A stretch of 64,000 nucleotides of DNA from Bacillus sp. OK048 (lineage in GTDB: Bacteria > Bacillota > Bacilli > Bacillales > Cytobacillaceae). The translations under genes and the position numbers were made by a program. Positions 51,811-60,701 of this stretch are shown here, in pieces (positions within the stretch are counted from its first letter, which is position 1; each line of letters begins with the position of its first letter). The DNA is taken from positions 124,001-188,000 of the forward strand of contig NZ_FNHN01000010.1 of the NCBI RefSeq assembly GCF_900103525.1, written 5' to 3'. The notes under the pieces were generated by a model that did not search any database, was not told the origin of the DNA, and saw nothing but the letters and a program-made list of their open reading frames with translations.

Positions 51811-52599
51811 CTAATTAGTTGTAAAATTAATGGATACTTTATCTTTATCTTTATATGATTTTGGCGATAACCCATAAAACCGTTTAAATGTTTTTAAAAA
51901 ATAGCTCTTACTTTCAAATCCTAACTCATATGCAATCTGTTCAACTGACTTATTCGTATGATCTAATAATTCTATTGCTCTCTCCATTTTTACTCTTGTA
52001 ACATATTCTACAAAACCTTCTCCTGTTTCTTTCTTGTACATCCTACTGAAATAACTTGAATTTAAATGTAAATGGGCAGCTATTTCTGTCAGAGAAATCT
52101 TTTCGCCAAGATGGGTTTGAACATATATTTGTGCTTTTAAAACGTCTTCATTTCTATTAGTCCTTTCTAAAAACTTGGTGACATTTACGTACTGATTATT
52201 TTTATACTGTTCTTGGTCCAACTTATTTTTTAATCTTTCTAGTAAAGCTATGATATTCGTTTCTTCCATCGATTCTTTTAAAATATAATCATATGCTTCT
52301 AACTTTATAGCTTGCTGTGCAAAGGTAAATTCATCATGACAAGAAAGGATGATATTATAGGAGTTGATTTTCGATTTTTTCAATTGCTCGATTAATTCTA
52401 TTCCATTTAGTTTTGGCATGCCAATATCAGTAATCAATACATCATAAGGGTTTTCTCGCATAAACGCTAATGCCTCATTACTATCTTGAAAGCTTGCGAC
52501 TACTTGGTAGCCATATTCCTGCCATGGAATAACTTTCATCAAAAATTCAATCACGATTACATCATCATCTACCAAAACTACTTCATACAACCTACTCAC
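51811..52599 (-). CDS. YesN-type response regulator (REC + AraC HTH)
   Basis: A 262-residue regulator. The receiver domain (1-120) has the acidic triplet VDDD at 10-13, phosphoacceptor in DVLITDIGMPKLNG near 58 and K in ILKES near 107. The C-terminal AraC-type double HTH (155-255) includes LTEIAAHLHLNSSYFSRMYKKE and VEQIAYELGFESKSYFLKTF (in part). It should activate sugar transport genes when phosphorylated by its kinase. It overlaps the kinase gene by four bases (ATGA), so the two are translationally coupled. The kinase gene carries a frameshift, so signalling may be lost. Confidence 0.92.
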   Translation of the reverse strand: MSRLYEVVLVDDDVIVIEFLMKVIPWQEYGYQVVASFQDSNEALAFMRENPYDVLITDIGMPKLNGIELIEQLKKSKINSYNIILSCHDEFTFAQQAIKLEAYDYILKESMEETNIIALLERLKNKLDQEQYKNNQYVNVTKFLERTNRNEDVLKAQIYVQTHLGEKISLTEIAAHLHLNSSYFSRMYKKETGEGFVEYVTRVKMERAIELLDHTNKSVEQIAYELGFESKSYFLKTFKRFYGLSPKSYKDKDKVSINFTTN

Positions 52600-54288
52600 C
52601 TCTTATTGACAGGAATTTGAACCGTTAACGTTGTTCCTTCACCATCAATACTTTCTATCCACAATTGAAATGCGTCTCCATAAATTAATTTCATTCTTTG
52701 GTAGACGTTCTGCACTCCTATACCGTTTAACGATTGATTATTTTTTACATAGACATTATTATTTGCCTGAAAAACTTTCATTTGCAATTGTTCTAATGTG
52801 AGCTTGTCCATACCCTTACCATTGTCTGTAATGATGATTTCCAAGTACTTATTACTAAATTCATTGGCCATTATTTTAATCGTTTCTTTACTATTGTTAT
52901 TCCCATGAATGATTGCGTTCTCAATAATTGGTTGTAAGAAAAATCTTGGTACTTCAAAACTAGAAGCAGCTTCGTTCACATCGATTTCCAAATCTACATC
53001 ATGGCGGTGACGGAAGTTCATTAAATCTACGTAATGCTTTACAGTTGTTAACTCTTCTTCTAAGGGAATAAAAGCATTATTACGATTGATCGTCATTCGG
53101 AGGAGTGCGGACAAAGAATATATGAGTGATGCACTACCTGTATCTCCCTCCATTTTTATTTTTAAGCGAATCGCATTTAAGACGTTAAATAAAAAATGCG
53201 GGTTAATTTGTGCTTGAAGCATGTCTAATTCAGCATTTCGTTTCGCTTCTTCCTTAATTTTAATCTGTTCAATCATTTCTTCGATCGTATCCAACATATG
53301 ATTAAAGGAGTGGCCTAACTGAGCGACGTCATTATTTCCTGAAAGATGTATCCTTGCTGTTAAGTCACCCTGTTTTATAGCTTTTGTGACATAGTGTAAT
53401 CTTGTAATCGGTTTTGTAAATTCACGGACAAGCACGATCAATCCAAGTAAAAATAGAACTAAAAATCCACCTTGAATTAAAATCGTTGATCTCGTTACCA
53501 TATTGATCGATCCAATTGTGTCTTTATATGGCACAAGGCTGACCAATCTCCAACTCGAATAGGACACTGGATAGGAAACCAATAAATGCTTCTCATCATC
53601 GTAGTCAACAATTTGGTAATCAGCGTTTGTCACGTTATATGGTAAAATCGTTCCTACTCTATCTGTACTCAAGCTTGAATAGATTTCACCTTTGTTATTG
53701 GTCAAATAACCTTCTACCAATGGTAATGAGATAGGGGTAAGTATTTTTTTCAGATTGGATGTAGGTTGGGTGGGCGCCAAGCCAATAGGATTGGTAAAAA
53801 TTTAAGTGGTCCAATTTTTCAAACCATGGTTTTTCTTTAAATTGTAAAGGATTAAAATCTATTTGAGAATAATTGGTGTAATACAAGTCATTTTTAAACA
53901 AAATGGTAATATACATAGGCATTAATAAATCAGTAATTCCAGACAATTCATTCGATATATGTATATAATTAAGGGCTATTTTTTGTTTTACGTTAGCGGA
54001 ATTTGCATCAATTAACTTATGCGTTTTTAGTAACTGATTCATGTTGGTATCAAATTGAATATAATTTGAAGTATACATCATATCATCTAACATACTTTTT
54101 ATCCCTAATTCTAACATCCTTAAATCATCCTCTGATTGTGTTGCTGCACGTTGTTCTAATACATCTTTTGTAAAATAGTCTGATACGATATACGTACTAA
54201 CCCACGGAAATAAAATACAAAGAATGACTGATACGATTAATCTCATTCTTAGTGACATTTGAGATATTTTCTTCCATAAAAACCTCAC
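52596..54288 (-). pseudogene. YesM-type sensor histidine kinase, split by a +1 frameshift
   Basis: The 5' part (54288 to about 53700) encodes a membrane helix and the start of an extracellular sensor domain ending YLITIGRRLFDQ before a stop at 53695. The continuation lies in the next frame: NNKGEIYSSL, the second membrane helix near 53480, HAMP (TKPITRLHYVTKAIKQGD), the HisKA_7TM-like box QAQINPHFLFNVLNAI with the phosphorylated His, and ATPase motifs NAIIHG and DNGKGMD. The total span is 1693 bases, one more than 564 codons. Removing one base of the TTGG at about 53698-53702 restores LFDNNKGEIY. Start GTG 54288. The region is either a true pseudogene, a sequencing error or, less likely, recoding. 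Confidence 0.85.
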
Positions 54289-54320
54289 TGATCATCACCG
54301 CTTCCAACATTTAAAGAAAA

Positions 54321-54504
54321 GGCTTTGTTAAACTAGGCTGTTGATTTGTGCTCCAGGCGCTTCGCTTTCCGCAGGCGGTTCGGGAAGCCTCCTCGGCGCT
54401 AAAGCGCCTGCGGGGTCTCCCCTGTCCCGTCCTCCTGCAGGAGTCTCGCGCCTTCCGCAAAAATCAACATAGTCATAAAATCAACATTTACCTTTAACAC
54501 AGCC
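54321..54504. repeat. GC-rich MITE-like element with imperfect terminal inverted repeats
   Basis: The ends ggctttgttaaa (54321-54332) and tttaacacagcc (54493-54504) are inverted copies with one mismatch. A nested pair, tgttgatt (from 54339) and aatcaaca (to 54469), lies inside. The core is much richer in GC than its surroundings and contains further short palindromes around gcgcc/ggcgc. No open reading frame is supported. It resembles short intergenic repeats recalled from other Bacillus genomes. Confidence 0.75.
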
Positions 54505-54514
54505 AAAGAAAATA

Positions 54515-54550
54515 ATAATAGAGAGAAAACATTTGTTTTCTCTCTATTAT
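54515..54550. terminator. Perfect 16-bp hairpin terminator after the sugar-binding protein
   Basis: ataatagagagaaaac (54515-54530) pairs fully with the arm 54535-54550 around ATTT. On the minus strand it lies just past the stop at 54567 and is followed by TATTTTC. Confidence 0.9.
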
Positions 54551-54566
54551 AGCATGAATATTCTAA

Positions 54567-55892
54567 TTATTTATTAGCATCAACTACCGCTTGTACTCTT
54601 TTTTCGATGTTTTTCATCGTTTTATCAAGATCCTGTTCACCAAGGAGATATAATTCTACCTCTGCACCAAATTCGCCCCATGCTTCATTAATATAAGCTG
54701 GTGGAGCAATGACTTCGATAGGCTTAACGGAGGTAAGAGCATTCTTCAATGATTCGATATGAATAGCGTCAGGTTTTTTGGTTCCATTTACCACTGCTTC
54801 TAACGATTTGCTCATATCTGCTTCCTTCCATGCCGGTGTAAAGATTCCTTGGTCTACAATACCTTCTGTAGTCAACCAACGCATGAATTCATATGACTCT
54901 TGCTTATGTTTTGAGCTTTTAGCGATGGTAATTAAATCTCCACTCATTGGTGCAAATGCTTCATCGCTTGCCTTTGTTTTCGGCCATGGTGCCCAAGCGA
55001 TTTCAAATTCAGGTGTAAATTGACCCCATTCACTAATCATAAAGCTACCAGTAGGAACCATAGATGCGGATTGACTAAAGAATTGCTGCCGATAATCTAG
55101 TTTTTGCGATAATATTTCAGTAAATGGAACAGATGACTTATCTACATTTTCTAATTGATTTCGTAGTTCTAATGATGCGCGTAACGTAGGATCAGTTGCA
55201 TTTGATGTTCCATCCTCGTTTAATATTAAATTATCCTTTGCTTTACCCATTAGTTTTAAATTTGAATGGAAGAAATGCCATGAGTGTAAATACGATCCAT
55301 AATGCTTGTCTGTCGTCAGCTTTTTAGCGTAATCCGTATAGTCATCCCATGTCCATTCAGTCGGAATCTTTAAGCCAGCTGCATCAAGATGTGCTTTATT
55401 AAGCATAACAAGCAGTGTGATATTTTTCATTGGCAAGCCGTAATACTCTCCATTAAAAGCTGGATAGCTATTATTGTATACTTTATTAATATCCATGCCT
55501 TCTGCTTTAGTAAATTTAGTGATGGGTTCTACAAGTCCTGCACCAATTCGTTTTGCTAGCTCTTGAGGTTGGTTGAACAAAATTAAATCCATATCATCAC
55601 CCGCAGAGGCCATTAAATCTAACTGTTTGAAATAATCCTGAGTGTTCATATTTTCAACCAGTGGGATGGATTCCACTTTTACTCCTGGATGTTCTGCTTC
55701 GTATTTTGCAATGACACTTTCCCATTTTCCAACATCCTCATTGATCCAATGGACAAATTTTAAGGTAACTTCTTCCTTAGATGTATCAGGTTTTTCTTCA
55801 TCTGTTGAAGCCTTATCGTTTCCGGAACAAGCAACCAACATAAAGATTGCAAAAAGTCCAACTAGTAACAATGACCCCCATCTTTTCAACAT
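54567..55892 (-). CDS. Sugar ABC transporter substrate-binding lipoprotein
   Basis: A 441-residue family-1 extracellular solute-binding protein. The signal peptide ends in lipobox LVAC (Cys about 22), then a charged linker. The mature domain starts VTLKFVHWINEDVGKWESVI, with DDMDLILFNQPQELAKRI near 100, and PAFNGEYYGLPMKNITLLVM near 145. It binds an oligosaccharide or sugar outside the cell and passes it to the two permeases upstream. A chain of AGGGGG precedes two adjacent ATGs; 55892 has the better spacing, 55895 is possible. The ATPase (MsmX-like) is not in the locus, as is usual for such Bacillus importers. Confidence 0.9.
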   Translation of the reverse strand: MLKRWGSLLLVGLFAIFMLVACSGNDKASTDEEKPDTSKEEVTLKFVHWINEDVGKWESVIAKYEAEHPGVKVESIPLVENMNTQDYFKQLDLMASAGDDMDLILFNQPQELAKRIGAGLVEPITKFTKAEGMDINKVYNNSYPAFNGEYYGLPMKNITLLVMLNKAHLDAAGLKIPTEWTWDDYTDYAKKLTTDKHYGSYLHSWHFFHSNLKLMGKAKDNLILNEDGTSNATDPTLRASLELRNQLENVDKSSVPFTEILSQKLDYRQQFFSQSASMVPTGSFMISEWGQFTPEFEIAWAPWPKTKASDEAFAPMSGDLITIAKSSKHKQESYEFMRWLTTEGIVDQGIFTPAWKEADMSKSLEAVVNGTKKPDAIHIESLKNALTSVKPIEVIAPPAYINEAWGEFGAEVELYLLGEQDLDKTMKNIEKRVQAVVDANK

Positions 55893-55961
55893 CATATTTC
55901 CCCCTTATTTTTAGTTGTATATTAACTCTCTCAAAATAAATAGAGGGAGTACATACTGTTT

Positions 55962-56795
55962 TCAACCTTTCACTCCACCAAGCTGTATCCCTTCAATGAC
56001 GTTTTTCTGTCCGATAATGAAGATAATCAGTAAAGGTAAAATGGCGGAAACAGATGCAGCCATCATTAATGTGTAAACGCTGCCATGTTGATCCGAAAAA
56101 CTTTGTACGCCAAGTTGAATCGTAAATAATTCTTTTGATCTTAGGAAGATTAATGGATTTTGGAAGTCATTCCAAGTCCAAATAAAACGTAATATAGCAT
56201 AGGTTGCAATCGCTGGCCTTACTAATGGTAAAGCAATGGAAGTGAAAATTCTTAAATGACCTGCTCCATCGATTCTTGCTGATTCGATTATTTCATTACT
56301 AATTCCAAGATAGAATTGGCGCAGCATAAACGTCCCAAATACACTGAAACTATTTAATAGAATAAGACCCGTGTGCGTATCATAAAGTCCTAGCCACCTA
56401 TATAACAGAAATTGAGTAACTAGGAGCGTTTGGGGTGGAATCATGAACGTGGCCAAGACGATTAAAAAGATGAACTCTCTTCCTTTAAAATTTATTTTGG
56501 CAAATCCATATGCCGCTAAACAGGATATCGTACAAGAAACCAATGTCGTTAGAACCGTTACCTTAATAGAATTCCAATATAATAGAAGAAATGGCATGGA
56601 ACCGGTCCAAACTTCTTTATAATTTTCAACCACATTCCAGTTTTGAGGAATCCATTGAATTGGAAAAGTTAATACATCTTCTTCTACTTTAAAAGAAGCA
56701 GAGATCATCCATAAAAATGGCATTAGAAAAGCAATTCCTATTAAAACCATAATGACGGTCATGATTAATTTTCTTATATCTAATCTTGCTACCAT
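55962..56795 (-). CDS. Carbohydrate ABC permease (MalG/LplC-type)
   Basis: A 277-residue permease with six helices. The EAA loop ESARIDGAGHLRIFTSIALPLVRPA near 185 (in part) contacts the ATPase. NDFQNPLIFLRSKELFTIQLG near 215 is typical of MalG-like partners. ATG 56795 has AAGGAG eight bases upstream. It follows the MalF-type gene by 19 bases and precedes the binding-protein gene; the three form one operon. Confidence 0.9.
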   Translation of the reverse strand: MVARLDIRKLIMTVIMVLIGIAFLMPFLWMISASFKVEEDVLTFPIQWIPQNWNVVENYKEVWTGSMPFLLLYWNSIKVTVLTTLVSCTISCLAAYGFAKINFKGREFIFLIVLATFMIPPQTLLVTQFLLYRWLGLYDTHTGLILLNSFSVFGTFMLRQFYLGISNEIIESARIDGAGHLRIFTSIALPLVRPAIATYAILRFIWTWNDFQNPLIFLRSKELFTIQLGVQSFSDQHGSVYTLMMAASVSAILPLLIIFIIGQKNVIEGIQLGGVKG

Positions 56796-56814
56796 TTGCA
56801 CTGCTCCTTTCTTA

Positions 56815-57777
56815 TTAATAATTCACCCATTTTTTCTGCCCAATAAATTGAATATAGGTAATGAATAAGATAATCACAAACATAACCAATGAAATAGCAG
56901 AAGCATAGCCTGTTTTTAATTCAATAAATGCTTGCTGATACAAATAAACAACTGGGGTGATCGTTGAATTTGCCGGTCCACCATTCGTTAAAACGATGAT
57001 TAAATCAAATACTTTAAAGCTTGAAATAACACCAGTAACAAACAATAAGAAAGTGGTCGGGGACACTAATGGAATCGTAATCTTTCTAAATTGAGACCAA
57101 GCAGATGCACCATCCATTTGTGCTGCTTCATATAATTCTTTCGGAATGTTCTGCAAACCCGCCAAGTAAATGATTAAATTAAAGCCAATTCCGGTCCAAA
57201 CCATAATTAACATTACAGATGGTAACGCAAAGGTTACGTCTGCTATCCAACCAGGTGGGTTTTCAACTCCCAGCTTCAAGAGTAATTGGTTAATAGGACC
57301 TTTCGTTGGATGAAACAGCACCTGAAAGACAACTGCAACCGCTACAATGCTCGAAATAAACGGCATAAAATAGATCACTTTAAACAGATCTTTCAAATAA
57401 ACATATTTGTTAATAATCACAGCCAATGCTAGAGATATAAGTAAAGTAATCGGTACTGCTAAAATTAAGAGTACATTATTTACTAATCCTTTAAGGAATA
57501 ATGCATTGGTAAGTAATTTTGAGAAATTTCCCAATCCTACAAATTTAGCATTTTCATAGCCAGCTACAAAATTCCAATCGGTAAAACTTAAAACAAATGA
57601 AGATAGAATTGGAAATAATACTAATATAGAAGTCCCAATAAACATTGGTCCTATAAATGCATACCCTGCTAAATTCTCATTCCAACCACTAAAAGGAGTA
57701 CTTCTCTTTGTTTTCTTTGGTACTTTACTTTTAGCTGTATGTACAGCATTTGTTTCAACTTTTACTTCGCTATTCAA
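56815..57777 (-). CDS. Carbohydrate ABC permease (MalF/LplB-type)
   Basis: A 320-residue permease with six to seven helices and a long N-terminal cytoplasmic stretch rich in Lys/Thr. The EAA loop YEAAQMDGASAWSQFRKITIP lies near 220 (in part), and the FKVFDLIIVLTNGGPANST segment near 265 is characteristic of MalF-like subunits. Start TTG 57777 is preferred: AAGGGGTG lies six bases upstream, whereas the earlier GTG is part of that ribosome binding site. First gene of the sugar importer operon, with a cre site in its promoter. Confidence 0.9.
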   Translation of the reverse strand: MNSEVKVETNAVHTAKSKVPKKTKRSTPFSGWNENLAGYAFIGPMFIGTSILVLFPILSSFVLSFTDWNFVAGYENAKFVGLGNFSKLLTNALFLKGLVNNVLLILAVPITLLISLALAVIINKYVYLKDLFKVIYFMPFISSIVAVAVVFQVLFHPTKGPINQLLLKLGVENPPGWIADVTFALPSVMLIMVWTGIGFNLIIYLAGLQNIPKELYEAAQMDGASAWSQFRKITIPLVSPTTFLLFVTGVISSFKVFDLIIVLTNGGPANSTITPVVYLYQQAFIELKTGYASAISLVMFVIILFITYIQFIGQKKWVNY

Positions 57778-57809
57778 GTTTGTCACCCCTTCTTCTTTAT
57801 TGTAGCTTT

Positions 57810-57838
57810 AGTATAGTTTTTGAAATCGCTTTCAACAA
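57810..57838 (-). promoter_or_regulatory. Promoter of the sugar ABC operon with a perfect cre site in the spacer
   Basis: On the minus strand, -35 TTGTTG (57833-57838) and -10 TATACT (57810-57815) are exactly 17 bases apart. Bases 57821-57834 read TGAAAGCGATTTCA on that strand, matching the cre consensus TGWNANCGNTNWCA at every position. CcpA bound there would block RNA polymerase, giving glucose repression. A LacI-family operator is the alternative reading. Confidence 0.8.
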
Positions 57839-58029
57839 TATTGTATTTTTACATTATTGGGAAAATTTTTACTAGTTCATTGTATTTCTAATTTCTCAGT
57901 AAGATTCGGGAGATACCCTACGTATTTCAAGTTTGATTTTTACTTTTTAGATAAAATTTTTACTTTATCATAAAAAAAGAAACTTACTCCTTATGTGCAT
58001 GATATATTTATTGATAAGGGGGGAGCACC

Positions 58030-58659
58030 ATGCAATTAGGTTCATTTTCAAACGCTGTTTACACCTTTTGTGATTGGATAGCAAGGCTCGCATATATTAA
58101 CCTTTTATGGATTCTTTTTACTCTAACTGGATTTGTGATTTTTGGAATTTTTCCAGCTACAATTGCAATGTTAGCAACATTAAGACAGTTTATTCGAAAA
58201 AACCATCCACCCGTGTTCCAAACTTTTTGGCACTATTATAAAAAGGAGTTCTTCAAAAGTAATAAATTAGGTTTTATGATCGTAGTAATCGGTTTAATTT
58301 TGTATATGAATATTAATTTTTTACACTTTACTCCTAATGAGATATCAACTTTTCTTTTTTATTCAAGCATCATTATGAGTTGTATTTATTTTCTGATCAT
58401 TTGCTATACATTGGCTTCATACGTTGAATTTGATCAATCATTAGGAACTCATTTGAAAAATGCACTTCTCATTACAATCTCTAGCCCAGTGCCAAGTCTA
58501 TTTATGATTTTTGGATTTGCTGCCGTTTACTTTGCTGTTACCTATTTATCTGGATTAGGGTTCTTTTTCAGTATAAGTATTTTAGGTCTAGTAATCCTCT
58601 CCTCTGCAAATCTAGCATATAAAAAAATTCAAAGGAAACAAGAAAAACATAGTGCATAA
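58030..58659 (+). CDS. YesL-family (DUF624) membrane protein
   Basis: A 209-residue protein with five to six hydrophobic helices. It begins MQLGSFSNAVYTFCDWIARL and continues FGIFPATIAMLATLRQFI, the DUF624/YesL signature. In Bacillus, YesL-type proteins are encoded with YesM/YesN two-component systems and polysaccharide importers; the function is unknown. ATG 58030 follows a strong GGGGGGAG. It is divergent from the sugar ABC operon and shares its control region of about 250 bases. Its conserved partner genes yesM- and yesN-like lie at the other end of the operon. Confidence 0.85.
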   Translation: MQLGSFSNAVYTFCDWIARLAYINLLWILFTLTGFVIFGIFPATIAMLATLRQFIRKNHPPVFQTFWHYYKKEFFKSNKLGFMIVVIGLILYMNINFLHFTPNEISTFLFYSSIIMSCIYFLIICYTLASYVEFDQSLGTHLKNALLITISSPVPSLFMIFGFAAVYFAVTYLSGLGFFFSISILGLVILSSANLAYKKIQRKQEKHSA

Positions 58660-58734
58660 AGAACAAGCCACTTTTTCCTTTAAACCAACATGGAATAAAA
58701 AAATGTACCGATAAAAAAAGTGCCAGTCTAACAA

Positions 58735-58882
58735 GAAAAGCGCAAGCGCCCTGGTCAGCGGCGTATGGCCTGGAGCGCTCCAACCGAGATAAAGGAAACA
58801 CGAAGAGCCGAAGGCGATTCGATGTTGACTTATCGTAGGGCGGAGAGCGAAGGACACTAGCCGCTAGGGTGCTGGAGCTGGA
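58735..58882. repeat. GC-rich intergenic repeat element of about 150 bp
   Basis: The stretch from gaaaagcgcaagcgcc to gctggagctggac is distinctly GC-rich against AT-rich flanks and non-coding. It has short internal palindromes (ggagcgctcc near 58772, ctagccgctag near 58857). It resembles dispersed non-coding Bacillus elements remembered by their agcgcaagcgcc and gagctggac ends. It explains most of the gap 58660-58955. Confidence 0.7.
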
Positions 58883-58930
58883 CAGTAAACTAAGTTCAAA
58901 AATTTATACTTTCTTATCTTTAAAAAAGTA

Positions 58931-58951
58931 AAGCTGCCTAAACGGCAGCTT
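58931..58951 (-). terminator. Intrinsic terminator of the TetR gene
   Basis: aagctgcc (58931-58938) pairs with ggcagctt (58944-58951), followed on the minus strand by TACTTTTTTA. Confidence 0.85.
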
Positions 58952-58955
58952 CCTT

Positions 58956-59507
58956 CTAAATCCCATTCATAATATAAGGAATGGCTGATAGTATAAATTC
59001 CTCCGGATCAATTGTCTGACTTTTTCTTCTCCATTCTACAGATGCCCCGTAGATTCCCCAGCTTAACATAACCGCCGTAACCCTTAGTGCTTTCTCATCA
59101 TGCGTTGAATGTTGTTTTACCAGCATTTTGTAAAAGATCAATTCAAGCTGTTCTCTAATGATGCGGGCTATCGTATCTTCGTAACCCCGATGGCAGCGGT
59201 TAGATAAAGATTTTTGAAAGTTCGTGATCGCTTTAAAAATACGAACAAACGTTGCTTCGCTCAATACGCTTTCTTGGTAGATATCAGAATTCAAATTAAT
59301 TAATAATACCTCTGATAACACCTTCTCTAATAAATCGTATATATCCTGAAAATGATAATAAAAAGTGGCACGATTTATCATTGCCTCTGTGGTAATATCC
59401 TTAACCGTTATATCCTTAAACTCCTTTTTATCCGAAAGTTCAATAAAAGAATCCATAATTAATTTACGCGTACGAAGCACTCGAGGATCTGTCTTTGTTT
59501 CATTCAT
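58956..59507 (-). CDS. TetR-family regulator
   Basis: A 183-residue regulator. The N-terminal HTH (residues 10-55) reads LIMDSFIELSDKKEFKDITV then KDITTEAMINRATFYYHF, the TetR recognition helix. The C-terminal domain is mainly helical and of the TetR_C_7-like kind seen in Bacillus. Start ATG 59507 has GAGGGAAA upstream; a longer frame lacks a ribosome binding site. It is divergent from the DsbA-like gene, with a 21-base palindrome in the shared gap, so it probably represses that gene and itself. Confidence 0.88.
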   Translation of the reverse strand: MNETKTDPRVLRTRKLIMDSFIELSDKKEFKDITVKDITTEAMINRATFYYHFQDIYDLLEKVLSEVLLINLNSDIYQESVLSEATFVRIFKAITNFQKSLSNRCHRGYEDTIARIIREQLELIFYKMLVKQHSTHDEKALRVTAVMLSWGIYGASVEWRRKSQTIDPEEFILSAIPYIMNGI

Positions 59508-59548
59508 ATTAATTTCCCTCCGACTTTTTAAACAAATATGTAAATGTG

Positions 59549-59580
59549 TTGGATAAACAACATATCCAATCAACTATTGG
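59549..59580. promoter_or_regulatory. Palindromic operator candidate between TetR and DsbA-like genes
   Basis: Perfect inverted repeat TTGGATA (59549-59555) and TATCCAA (59563-59569) around a 7-base centre. A second, overlapping one, CCAAT/ATTGG, lies at 59566-59580. Length and position suit a TetR-family operator. Confidence 0.6.
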
Positions 59581-59686
59581 TGTGGTTTGCTTTCATTATG
59601 TACTAAAATATAATTGTGGAGCAACAATAAGGCTTCATTTAACTGAAACATATAATTATAAACTTCAGAAAAGTGAGGGAAAGTAT

Positions 59687-60613
59687 ATGACAACCAATAA
59701 AAATATGATTTGTGATTTAGAAACAGGTGTGTGTGGTGTAGCTGGAGAGGAAGAAATGGAGATCATTGACTTGAATCCAACAAAGAAAAAAATAGACCTA
59801 TACTATGTAACCGATCCAATCTGTTCCCATTGCTGGGCGCTTGAACCTACTCTTCGCCGTTTTGAAAAACAATACGGACATTATTTCAATTTTCATACCG
59901 TGATGGGTGGATTACTAGAAAAATGGCATGATGGACCAATTGATCCTGCAAACGGAATATTTAAACCTGCAGATGTCGCTGGTCATTGGAGAGAAGTTGG
60001 GGAATATTCGCGCATGCCAATCGACGGATCACTTATGATTGACAATCCTGTTCAGTCATCCTTCCCTCCTTCTCGCGTATATAAAGTGATTCAAAAAAAT
60101 CATAATGATGAAAAAGCATTTGAATATTTACGTCGTGCAAGAGAAGCCCTATTTGCCTTTAATCAAAATATTGCTGAAAAATCCGTTATGACAGAAATTG
60201 TAACTAGTCTTGGGCTTGATGGAGAATCGATTGTAAAAGAAGCGGAAGAGCAAACTGGACATCTTTTATTAAATGAAGACTTCGCACTTGCAAGAAAACT
60301 TGGTGCCAGAGGTTTTCCAACCATTATCATGATAAATGAAGAAAATAAAGGTGTGAAAATTGTCGGCAGCCGTCCGTTAGAAAACTATGTTAATGGATTA
60401 TCAAAAGTCCTAAATGAAGAAGAACCAAAACCAATGCAACAACCTTCACTTTCTAATTTGCTTGCTACAGAAAAACTCCTATTCTCAAAAGAAATTGAAG
60501 TCATGTATGATGTCGAACAATCCGGCCTTCAAGCTTTTGTTGAAAAAGAATTAACAGCTGGTACTTTCGAAGTAAATGAAGTGCTTGGTGAAAAATATTT
60601 AGTAAAAAAATAA
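59687..60613 (+). CDS. DsbA-family thioredoxin-fold protein (YjbH/FrnE-like) with CSHC motif
   Basis: A 308-residue cytoplasmic protein without signal peptide. The thioredoxin-like active site YVTDPICSHCWALEPTLRRF has CSHC near residue 45-48. The helical insert includes FHTVMGGLLEKWHDGPI, and the cis-proline loop RGFPTIIMINEEN lies near 205. The plan resembles the ClpXP adaptor YjbH (SpxH) and FrnE-like oxidoreductases. Two further cysteines (CDLETGVCG) lie in the N-terminal extension, giving a possible second redox or metal site. Start ATG 59687 with GTGAGGGAAA. It is divergent from a TetR gene. Whether it is a redox enzyme or a protease adaptor is open. Confidence 0.8.
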   Translation: MTTNKNMICDLETGVCGVAGEEEMEIIDLNPTKKKIDLYYVTDPICSHCWALEPTLRRFEKQYGHYFNFHTVMGGLLEKWHDGPIDPANGIFKPADVAGHWREVGEYSRMPIDGSLMIDNPVQSSFPPSRVYKVIQKNHNDEKAFEYLRRAREALFAFNQNIAEKSVMTEIVTSLGLDGESIVKEAEEQTGHLLLNEDFALARKLGARGFPTIIMINEENKGVKIVGSRPLENYVNGLSKVLNEEEPKPMQQPSLSNLLATEKLLFSKEIEVMYDVEQSGLQAFVEKELTAGTFEVNEVLGEKYLVKK

Positions 60614-60633
60614 ATTTGCTCAAAAGAAAAAAG

Positions 60634-60675
60634 CGCCAGTACCTTCCATTTTCATAGTAGGTACTGGCGTTTTTC
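60634..60675. terminator. Bidirectional terminator between the DsbA-like and MscS genes
   Basis: cgccagtacct (60634-60644) pairs with aggtactggcg (60659-60669); T-runs occur on both strands. Confidence 0.9.
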
Positions 60676-60701
60676 GTAGATATTATTATCATATCAATAT
60701 T

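Noticed and set aside
53695..53780. Treating the two halves of the kinase as separate overlapping genes
   Set aside because: The first residues of the second frame (MAPTQPTSN) do not fit a kinase, and the sensor domain continues smoothly if one base is removed.
54321..54504. Riboswitch or structured RNA in the GC-rich stretch before the kinase gene
   Set aside because: Terminal inverted repeats and sequence character fit a dispersed repeat better; no known riboswitch motif is visible.
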